Source: Gammaproteobacteria bacterium
GTDB lineage: Bacteria; Pseudomonadota; Gammaproteobacteria; GRL18
Assembly: GCA_027076245.1 (NCBI GenBank)
Contig: JALTKC010000232.1
Location: forward strand, 1-5,447
DNA: 5,447 bases
Reading direction: 5' to 3'
Below are positions 1-5,447 of the stretch, piece after piece. The notes below the pieces were generated by a model. That model had not been told where the DNA came from and did no database searches. It saw nothing but the letters and a program-made list of their open reading frames with translations. The position numbers and the translations under genes were made by a program. The stretch's first letter is position 1, and each line of letters starts with the position of its first letter.

Positions 1-7
1 GTAAAAA

Positions 8-625
8 GTGAAATCTAAATTATTTTATCTGTTACGTCATGGCCGGACAGAAGATAGTGAAAGCCTGCAGGATAAGCCTGTTTTCCGTGGCAGAACCGAT
101 ACGCCTCTGAGCCGGGAAGGCTGGCAGCAAATGCAGCAGGTCACAGACACTATCGATATTCAGCAGGTGTTTAGCTCATCATTACAACGTTGTGCCGCTT
201 TCGCACAAAATTATTCTGTTCAGAAAAATATTCCCTGTTCCATAGAGCCTGCATTGCAGGAAATCGATTTTGGCCAATGGGATGGCCGGTTTATTGATGA
301 TATCCAGCATAGGGAAGCCCAGGCGTTGCATAATTTCTGGTCTGATCCGCTGAATTATTCTCCACCCGGAGGTGAAACACTGGCTGATTTTAATCAGCGC
401 GTTATTCAATGCTGGCAGAACATCATTCATACAGAAAATATACAGAACAGTCTGCTGGTGATCCACGGGGGAGTCCAGAAAGTGATTCTGGCTCATATTC
501 TGGAAATGCCCTTAACTGCAATACATAATATCGAAGTGCCCTATGCCTGTTGTTCAGCTATTCAGGTTTATTATAATGGCGATGAAACCAAAGCAACGCT
601 TAAACAACATGGTTCACTAATATGA
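8..625 (+). CDS. cobC: CobC-like histidine phosphatase, probable alpha-ribazole phosphatase
   Basis: This 205-residue cytoplasmic protein of the histidine phosphatase (phosphoglycerate mutase-like) superfamily probably removes the 5'-phosphate from alpha-ribazole-5'-phosphate or from adenosylcobalamin-5'-phosphate, late in B12 synthesis. The RHG motif is at residues 10-12, with His11 the expected phospho-acceptor. Arg61 (in SSLQRC), Glu85 (in LQEIDFG) and His153 (in VIHGG) complete the usual active site. Length is normal for CobC. The start is GTG at position 8. An in-frame TAA at 2-4 excludes any longer start, and that TAA could also be the stop of a preceding gene. Any ribosome binding site lies outside the window. 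The stop overlaps the cobS start by 4 nt (ATGA), which indicates co-transcription and coupling. The family has many substrates, so the assignment to alpha-ribazole rests mainly on adjacency to cobS. A paralogue lies at 1457-2035 on the other strand. Confidence 0.85.
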   Translation: MKSKLFYLLRHGRTEDSESLQDKPVFRGRTDTPLSREGWQQMQQVTDTIDIQQVFSSSLQRCAAFAQNYSVQKNIPCSIEPALQEIDFGQWDGRFIDDIQHREAQALHNFWSDPLNYSPPGGETLADFNQRVIQCWQNIIHTENIQNSLLVIHGGVQKVILAHILEMPLTAIHNIEVPYACCSAIQVYYNGDETKATLKQHGSLI

Positions 626-1368
626 ATAATTCACTGCGTGCTTTTTTTATTGCCCTGAGTTTTTTAACCCGGATCCCGGTGCCCTTAAAAGGTGATGTCA
701 GCCAGCAGGAAATCGGCCAGTCCATGCTGTTTTACCCGCTGGTGGGACTGTTGATTGGCGGCTTACTCTGGTTGACCCTGCAGTTATTGTGGTTCCTGTC
801 CAGTGGTTTCCCCGCGGATGTTATGGCGGCGGTTGTGCTGACTTTATGGGTGTTAATTACAGGAGGTCTGCATCTGGACGGCCTGGCCGACAGCGCCGAT
901 GCCTGGGTAGGTGGGCAGCATAGCCGCAGCCGTACCCTGGAGATTATGAAAGATCCCTACTGCGGTCCTATTGGGGTAGCGGTGGTGGTACTGGTGTTGC
1001 TCCTGAAATGGAGTGCGCTGAGTTATCTGTTTAAAAACGGACAGAGTGCCTTTATTCTGGTTCTGCCCCTATTTTCCCGGGCCGTGATCCTGGCCCTGTT
1101 TATGTCAACCGAATATGTGCGTGAATCCGGCCTGGGCTCAGCTATTCTGGAGCAGATGCCGGATCAGAAAACCCTATGGAGTGTGCTAACCATCAGCCTG
1201 CTGCTGACCCTTATAGTAGCCGGTTTTTGGGCATTGCTGCTATCATTTGCGGTGCTCTACGGTCTGAGAGCCATGATGCTGAAACGGATTGGCGGCATGA
1301 CAGGGGATACGATTGGCGCCTGTGTGGAAATTGCAGAAGCAACAGCCTTAATTGGTATAGTGCTTTAA
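622..1368 (+). CDS. cobS: Adenosylcobinamide-GDP ribazoletransferase (cobalamin synthase) CobS
   Basis: CobS is an integral inner-membrane enzyme that transfers the cobinamide-phosphate part of AdoCbi-GDP onto alpha-ribazole (or its 5'-phosphate), giving adenosylcobalamin (or its 5'-phosphate) and GMP. The 248-residue length matches the family (about 250). Family motifs are visible in order: FLTRIPVP at residues 14-21, an acidic GGLHLDGLADSADAW block at 81-95, RTLEIMKDPYCGPIGV at 104-119, and GGMTGDTIGACVE at 224-236. The Asp-rich loop is the expected Mg/nucleotide-binding site. Hydrophobic segments near residues 33-60, 66-82, 116-136, 143-161, 186-215 and 237-248 fit a polytopic protein. The ATG start overlaps the upstream phosphatase stop (ATGA at 622-625). 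No strong Shine-Dalgarno sequence is visible, so translation probably depends on coupling. It is the last gene of its operon, facing a convergent gene 88 bp away. The reading frame and all motifs are intact. Confidence 0.96.
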   Translation: MNNSLRAFFIALSFLTRIPVPLKGDVSQQEIGQSMLFYPLVGLLIGGLLWLTLQLLWFLSSGFPADVMAAVVLTLWVLITGGLHLDGLADSADAWVGGQHSRSRTLEIMKDPYCGPIGVAVVVLVLLLKWSALSYLFKNGQSAFILVLPLFSRAVILALFMSTEYVRESGLGSAILEQMPDQKTLWSVLTISLLLTLIVAGFWALLLSFAVLYGLRAMMLKRIGGMTGDTIGACVEIAEATALIGIVL

Positions 1369-1456
1369 AATAATAATTTTCCTGATAAGCAACTCTCAAT
1401 TCCTTCTCCCTGAGGGAGATGGTCAGGATGAGGGGGAGATAGCTCGCTATTATTTT
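1369..1456. other. Convergent intergenic region with hairpin and T-rich run
   Basis: This 88-bp gap separates the stop codons of two convergent operons, where transcription from both sides should end. It contains a REP-like hairpin (1405-1419), a purine-rich stretch, and a T-rich run at 1448-1458 that starts 28 nt after the hairpin. A 9-bp A/T inverted repeat (aaaataata at 1367-1375, tattatttt at 1448-1456) brackets the gap. The hairpin and T-run are too far apart for a textbook intrinsic terminator in the + direction. In the - direction the hairpin is not followed by a U-run, although A/T-rich sequence occurs near 1369-1380. A termination role is inferred from the convergent arrangement, not demonstrated by a canonical structure. 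Confidence 0.4.
1401..1436. repeat. REP-like palindromic intergenic repeat
   Basis: The arms tctccc (1405-1410) and gggaga (1414-1419) pair perfectly over 6 bp around a TGA loop. They are followed by ggtcaggatgaggggg (1421-1436). This layout (ttctccc, loop, gggaga, then a tail ending gatgaggg) resembles a short dispersed palindromic sequence that recurs between genes in many proteobacterial genomes. The comparison is from memory of sequence style, not from a search. Only one copy occurs in this window, so repetition cannot be shown here. A second GGGAG (1434-1438) could compete for pairing with CTCCC. It may double as a transcript 3'-end structure for either operon. Confidence 0.42.
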
Positions 1457-2035
1457 TTACAACGTCCCATTTAACATTTTTAAAACCGGACCGGAACGTT
1501 CGGTAACTTCTATACGGCAGATCCTGCCGTTTTCTACGGCAATTTTATACATACCCGCCGGTTCACTATAAAGAATATGGGCAATAACCGCCCGTATGAC
1601 TCCGGCATGGGCAACAATTAAAATATGTTTGCCATGATGTTCACAGAGAATAGTTTTCCAGCTCTGTACTACGCGATTGATAAAATCCTCCAGAGGTTCA
1701 CTGCCTTCAGGGCGATTGTTCATGGGATTATGATAGAAACCTAAAAATGCTTCCCGGTCAATTTCACTGGCCTCCTTACCTTCCCAGCTGCCAAAGCCCA
1801 CTTCTTTAAGGTTATCCATTATTTCCAGGGGAATATTATGGCGCTGGTGCAGTTCCCGGGCAAATGCACTGCAGCGCTGCAGGGGAGAACTTATGATAAC
1901 ATCCCATAAATTATAATCCCCTACACAGTCACGCATCTGCTGCCAGCCTTCCTCAGACAGTGGATGGTCAATACTGTGGCCGCGATACATTTTACCGCCT
2001 ACCGGGCTGCCGTGCCGGATCAGATCAATAATCAT
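1457..2035 (-). CDS. CobC-like histidine phosphatase family protein (paralogue)
   Basis: This 192-residue cytoplasmic phosphatase of the histidine phosphatase superfamily has RHG at residues 7-9 (His8 the expected phospho-acceptor), Arg54 in SSPLQRC, Glu78 in KEVGFG, and His143 in VAHAG, so the active site looks complete. It aligns by eye with the phosphatase at 8-625 through LSxEGWQQM, SSxLQRCxAFA, an FG-W-G block, a DF-RV-Q-W block and AHIL. A duplication is therefore likely. The ATG lies 3 nt after the stop of the GGDEF-EAL gene. A weak GGAA (plus-strand 2044-2047) sits 8 nt upstream of it, inside the preceding gene. It is the last gene of a three-gene unit with a peroxidase and a c-di-GMP enzyme. 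By homology it could be an alpha-ribazole phosphatase, but the family includes sugar-phosphate and nucleotide phosphatases, and its operon does not point to B12. The substrate is undetermined. Confidence 0.85.
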   Translation of the reverse strand: MIIDLIRHGSPVGGKMYRGHSIDHPLSEEGWQQMRDCVGDYNLWDVIISSPLQRCSAFARELHQRHNIPLEIMDNLKEVGFGSWEGKEASEIDREAFLGFYHNPMNNRPEGSEPLEDFINRVVQSWKTILCEHHGKHILIVAHAGVIRAVIAHILYSEPAGMYKIAVENGRICRIEVTERSGPVLKMLNGTL

Positions 2036-2038
2036 TAT

Positions 2039-4582
2039 TCAGGTTCCATTAGAAGGTTTTAGAGAATTCTGGTGCCGGTTCTGTTTGAGACAATAGTGGT
2101 AGAAATCATCAGGCGGCAGGGGCTGGCTGTAATAATAACCCTGTATCATGTCACAGCCGTTCTGCTTGAGGAAATTTAACTGGCGTATGGTTTCAACCCC
2201 TTCGGCAATGACTTTTAGATTAAAGTTATGGGCCAGATCAATAATCGCATTGGTTAGAACAGCATCATCCTTATCCTGGGTAATATCATGGATAAAAGAC
2301 TTATCAATTTTTAAAATATCAACGGGGAATTGCTTTAAATAACTTAGTGAGGAATAACCGGTACCAAAATCATCAATAGACAGGTTGACCCCCAGTTCAC
2401 GGAATTTTTCCAGGGCATTATTGGAACGGCTGGAATTTTCAATTAACAGGCTTTCCGTCATTTCCAGAGTCAGTGCATGGCTGGGCAGAGGAATTTCAGT
2501 TAACAGTTCGCTGAGTAGTTTAATTAAAATATCAGATTCCAGTTGTCTGGAAGAAATATTAACTGCTACAGAAAATGGCTGCAGACCATCTTTTAACCAT
2601 AGATTCATCTGGCTGACAGCAGTGCGTAACACCCATTCTCCCAGCTGGATAATAAAGCCAGTCTCTTCGGCCAGATGGATAAATTTATCCGGTGCAATAC
2701 GGCCAAGTTTTGGATGCTGCCAGCGGATTAGAGCTTCGGCATGGACCACCTGATTACTCTGGCTATCGATAATGGGCTGGTATTCCAGCACAAATTCATT
2801 GCGTGCCAGGGCATTACGCATATCTTTTTCAAGCTGCAGGCGGTTTTTCATTTCCTGGTTCATTTCTTCGGTATAGAAACGGTAGGTGTTTCTACCCGCT
2901 TCCTTAGCCTGGTACATGGCCATATCCGCATTACTTAACATCTGGGTTGAATTGCCGGCATCATCAGGATAAACCGTAATACCAATACTGGCGCTGATAA
3001 AGATTTCGTGTTCGCCAATCTGGAAGACTTCCTCCAGCTTTTTGATAATATGAATAGCCACGCTGGCGGCATCGTGAGTACTGGAAATTTCCTGCAGAAT
3101 AATGGTAAATTCATCCCCGCCCAGCCGTGAGGCTGTGTCTATTTTGCGAATACAGCTGGACAGGCGTTCAGCCACAGACACCAGCAGGGCATCACCGACA
3201 TCATGCCCCAGAGTGTCATTTACGTCCTTGAACTTGTCCAGATCGATAAACAACAGGGCACACAGAGTTGAGTCGCGTTTGGCATGCTGGATAGCCTGGG
3301 CCAGGCGATCCAGGAACAGAGTGCGATTAGGCAGACGGGTCAGTGCATCGTAGTTGGCCTGCCAGATAATTTTTTCTTCCAGTTTAACCTGATCGCTGAT
3401 ATCAATCCGTACACAGACGGTACTGCCGGAAGAGGTTTTACTGTCACTGGTGAGAAAGCAGCGGCCATCAGAAAGGTATTCCAGTTCTTTGGTGTGGGCT
3501 TTAAGGTCATTGCTGGTGTGTAAACGGGGGATTTTATTGTTTTTAAACTGTCCCAGTTCTTCTGCGGCAGCCATTAATTCATTGTAGCTGATGCCTTTTT
3601 TGATGTATTTTCTGATTTTGGGATAAAACAGTTCAAACTGACGGTTCCACAGCACCAGTTTATCTTCTGCATCAAACAGGGCAAAGGCTTCGTTAATGTT
3701 TTCTATGGCATCGTACAGCCGGGCATGGTTAATCTTGGCTCGTGTATGAGCCTTTTTAAGATTCTGCATAACATAGCCCAGGCTGATAAATAACAGGGCC
3801 GAAAGAATAATGAGCACCAGATTAATGATATAGGAATTTTTGCTCTGTTCTGTAAAATAATTGGTATGAATAGTCTGTAAAAGTGTCAGTTCCTTATTAA
3901 TATTCATTTTTTCATAGCTACGCAGCATATTCTCCATCTGGGTTTTCATTCTCAGATTGGCCTGAATATGGGACAGGATATTATTAATTTCTTTTTGATA
4001 AACAGGATCAGATAGTTTTTTCAGCTCGGCAATTTTCTGTTCCAGCAACTGTTTCTTATCATGGCGGGGGAATATATTGTAATCCAGCAAAATACCGAAT
4101 AACTGGTTAATTTTAAATCGCAGATCTTCAGGGTCATAACCAGAGGCTGTAATTTTGAGGCTTAATTCACTAATCACCGTGGGCAGATATTGCAGGGTAT
4201 TTCTGATGCTGGATGACAGTGATTTTATGCGTTCCAGATGGCGTTCCTTGCGGGTGCTGTTTTTTATGTATTGCTGCAGGACGACTTTAAATTCCGGTAC
4301 CTCCTGGGAGAAGCCGGCAGACTGTATGGTTATATCATGCTGCAGGGTATCGATTCGTGTACTGGACTGTGCCAGGGCATCATAGTTGGAGGAATAAAAT
4401 GACAGGTTTAAAAGTAAGTCACGGTCAATACGGGCATCCAGTTCCTTAAGCTGCTCCAGGTTATTCTGAATAAGGTCGTATTCCTGTAATTGCTGGTTAC
4501 GTTTATACAGTACTGAAACTACGGTGGCCGTAACTACAAAAAACAGCAGATAAGTAACCAGTGCGTACTGTTCTTTTTTCAT
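2039..4582 (-). CDS. Membrane-anchored PAS-GGDEF-EAL cyclic-di-GMP synthase/phosphodiesterase
   Basis: This 847-residue inner-membrane signalling protein makes and/or degrades c-di-GMP. A short cytoplasmic start is followed by a membrane helix at about residues 8-26, a mostly helical periplasmic region at about 27-250, a second membrane helix at about 252-272, and a PAS-like domain at about 286-397. The GGDEF domain covers about 408-570 (DNA about 3361-2873) and the EAL domain about 580-827 (about 2845-2102). GGDEF is intact at 488-492, with an RxxD inhibitory site (Arg479-Asp482) exactly five residues before it. The EAL half keeps Glu616 (EAL), Asn675, Glu707, Asp737-Asp738 (DDFGTGYSS), Lys758, Glu794 and Gln814, the set expected in active phosphodiesterases. 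Both activities are therefore plausible, and the net direction cannot be read from sequence. The periplasmic region resembles DAHL-type all-helical sensor domains (tentative). The ATG is 4 nt after the peroxidase stop, with no clear Shine-Dalgarno sequence, which suggests coupling. Confidence 0.95.
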   Translation of the reverse strand: MKKEQYALVTYLLFFVVTATVVSVLYKRNQQLQEYDLIQNNLEQLKELDARIDRDLLLNLSFYSSNYDALAQSSTRIDTLQHDITIQSAGFSQEVPEFKVVLQQYIKNSTRKERHLERIKSLSSSIRNTLQYLPTVISELSLKITASGYDPEDLRFKINQLFGILLDYNIFPRHDKKQLLEQKIAELKKLSDPVYQKEINNILSHIQANLRMKTQMENMLRSYEKMNINKELTLLQTIHTNYFTEQSKNSYIINLVLIILSALLFISLGYVMQNLKKAHTRAKINHARLYDAIENINEAFALFDAEDKLVLWNRQFELFYPKIRKYIKKGISYNELMAAAEELGQFKNNKIPRLHTSNDLKAHTKELEYLSDGRCFLTSDSKTSSGSTVCVRIDISDQVKLEEKIIWQANYDALTRLPNRTLFLDRLAQAIQHAKRDSTLCALLFIDLDKFKDVNDTLGHDVGDALLVSVAERLSSCIRKIDTASRLGGDEFTIILQEISSTHDAASVAIHIIKKLEEVFQIGEHEIFISASIGITVYPDDAGNSTQMLSNADMAMYQAKEAGRNTYRFYTEEMNQEMKNRLQLEKDMRNALARNEFVLEYQPIIDSQSNQVVHAEALIRWQHPKLGRIAPDKFIHLAEETGFIIQLGEWVLRTAVSQMNLWLKDGLQPFSVAVNISSRQLESDILIKLLSELLTEIPLPSHALTLEMTESLLIENSSRSNNALEKFRELGVNLSIDDFGTGYSSLSYLKQFPVDILKIDKSFIHDITQDKDDAVLTNAIIDLAHNFNLKVIAEGVETIRQLNFLKQNGCDMIQGYYYSQPLPPDDFYHYCLKQNRHQNSLKPSNGT

Positions 4583-4586
4583 AAAT

Positions 4587-5447
4587 TTATTCAGCCGCTG
4601 ACTGAGTCAGCTCTTTATGCTCACCGACCAGAGTTTTCAGAAAGGCGATTACTTTCTGCACATCCTCTGCAGAAATTTCTCTGCCCAGCTGATAGCGGGC
4701 CATTTTGTTAATGGCCTGTTCCAGGCTGCTAACGGAACCATCATGAAAATAGGGCGCAGTCAGAACCACCAGCCTGAGACTGGGGACCTTAAAGGTAAAC
4801 TTGTCATAATCATCATGGGTGACATTGTAGCGACCCAGATCTGCGTCAGTAATGGGTGTACCACGCTCTGCAAAATAGTCAGCCATAATGCCCATTTTCT
4901 GGTACATATTACCGCCTACATTGGCACCCTGATGACAGGCAGTACAACCGTAGGATTTAAAAATCCGGTAACCTTCACGAGCCTCTGAGGAGATGGCATT
5001 TTTGTCGCCAGCCAGGAAACGATCAAAAGGGGAATTTACTGTGGTCAGTGACTGTTCAAAAGTAGCAATGGCATTAATCAGCTTGTCTGCTTTAAGCTTA
5101 TTGCCATATGTTTTCTTATAACGGCGCATAAAATCTTTGTCCTGGCTCAGTTTGCGGATAATATCAGGCCAGCTGGAAGCCATTTCCAGCGGGTTTTCAA
5201 TGGGGCCGCTGACCTGTTCTGTCAGGCTGGAAGCTCGGCCATCCCAGAATTGTGCCAGGTTAAGATGAGTATTATAAACGGTAGGAGTATTGATCTTGCC
5301 TGTTGCGCCGTTGACACCAATAGAAAATTTCTGGTTGTCTGTGCCGCCGTGAGCCAGATTATGACAACTGGCGCAGCTGACAGAATTATCCTTTGACAGC
5401 CGTTTATCAAAAAACAGGCTGCGTCCCAGGCTGATTTTTTCGGGATC
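4587..5447 (-). CDS. Diheme cytochrome c peroxidase (MauG/CCP family), 5' end beyond window
   Basis: This periplasmic bacterial diheme peroxidase reduces hydrogen peroxide to water using electrons from small c-type cytochromes or similar donors. The frame is open from the stop at 4587 to the right edge, giving 286 residues without a start. An ATG at 5181-5183 is internal: conserved family sequence continues upstream of it. Two heme-attachment motifs are present, CASCH (residues 25-29 of the fragment, DNA 5361-5375) and CTACH (168-172, DNA 4932-4946). Family signatures include FWDGRASSL (67-75), GPIENPLEM (81-89; the Glu before Met matches the catalytic acid of bacterial CCPs), APYFHDG (231-237) and MARYQLG (249-255; its Met is the likely distal ligand of the high-potential heme). 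Complete family members have roughly 320-350 residues, so some 35-60 residues including the export signal are missing. It is the first visible gene of the three-gene minus-strand unit. MauG-like maturation enzymes are the alternative, but the retained Met favours a peroxidase. Confidence 0.95.
   Translation of the reverse strand, partial: DPEKISLGRSLFFDKRLSKDNSVSCASCHNLAHGGTDNQKFSIGVNGATGKINTPTVYNTHLNLAQFWDGRASSLTEQVSGPIENPLEMASSWPDIIRKLSQDKDFMRRYKKTYGNKLKADKLINAIATFEQSLTTVNSPFDRFLAGDKNAISSEAREGYRIFKSYGCTACHQGANVGGNMYQKMGIMADYFAERGTPITDADLGRYNVTHDDYDKFTFKVPSLRLVVLTAPYFHDGSVSSLEQAINKMARYQLGREISAEDVQKVIAFLKTLVGEHKELTQSAAE
4597..4611 (-). repeat. Short perfect inverted repeat before the GGDEF-EAL start
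   Basis: GCTGACT and AGTCAGC (plus-strand 4597-4603 and 4605-4611) are perfect inverted copies around one base. In the minus-strand transcript this can fold as a 6-bp stem with a UCA loop, ending 14 nt before the GGDEF-EAL start codon. It lies in the last codons of the peroxidase gene (the ELTQS part of its C-terminus). It could modulate translation of the downstream gene or act as a protein site. It could equally be chance, because the bases are constrained by coding. Confidence 0.25.

Noticed and set aside
182..496. A 104-residue minus-strand open frame opposite the first phosphatase
   Set aside because: The plus-strand frame holds the complete CobC-type active site. The antisense product has no recognisable features.
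1211..1399. Small overlapping open frames on both strands near the end of cobS (also 1176-1373 on +)
   Set aside because: They overlap the conserved GGMTGDTIGA block of CobS in other frames and show no independent support.
1405..1458. Canonical intrinsic terminator for cobS
   Set aside because: The hairpin and the T-rich run are separated by 28 nt, and no good stem directly precedes the T-run, so I do not call a standard terminator.
2385..2753. A 122-residue plus-strand open frame antisense to the EAL region
   Set aside because: It is composed of complementary codons of a strongly conserved EAL domain, resembles no family I recognise, and has no ribosome binding site or context supporting a gene.
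4617..4988. A 123-residue plus-strand open frame opposite the peroxidase gene
   Set aside because: It is antisense to the conserved heme-2 half of the peroxidase. The conserved motifs on the other strand explain the open frame.
5222..5410. A 62-residue open frame on the minus strand
   Set aside because: It lies in another frame over the peroxidase gene, whose own frame is open here and encodes the CASCH heme motif and other family signatures.

Overview
The window carries five protein-coding genes and no RNA gene, CRISPR array or insertion sequence that I can see. The proteins look gammaproteobacterial: a CobC/CobS pair, a GGDEF-EAL protein and a diheme cytochrome c peroxidase, in moderate-GC DNA. 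This is inferred from protein style only, and I cannot name a genus.

Layout. The left part (8-1368, + strand) is the end of a cobalamin lower-ligand assembly operon. A CobC-type histidine phosphatase overlaps cobS (adenosylcobinamide-GDP ribazoletransferase) by an ATGA junction. An 88-bp convergent intergenic region (1369-1456) follows. It holds a short GC-rich hairpin in a REP-like repeat and a T-rich run. The right part (1457-5447, - strand) is a tightly packed three-gene unit. In transcription order it is: a diheme cytochrome c peroxidase that runs off the right edge of the window, an 847-residue membrane-anchored PAS-GGDEF-EAL protein, and a second CobC-like histidine phosphatase. The gaps between these genes are only 4 and 3 nt, so they are probably co-transcribed and translationally coupled. 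Their promoter lies beyond the window.

How the genes work together. CobS joins AdoCbi-GDP to alpha-ribazole or its 5'-phosphate, and CobC removes the phosphate, so the left pair forms the last steps of B12 synthesis. On the right, the peroxidase should act in the periplasm. The GGDEF-EAL protein presents a helical sensor domain of about 225 residues to the same compartment, so a redox or peroxide link to c-di-GMP is a reasonable but untested idea. The role of the second phosphatase is unclear. It is visibly a paralogue of the one at the left edge, and the two sit within about 2 kb in opposite orientation.

The genes themselves belong to well-known families. The points that merit a second look are the peroxidase/c-di-GMP/phosphatase gene set, the pair of CobC-like paralogues, and the small repeat between the convergent operons. 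I found no clear sign of a wholly new system.
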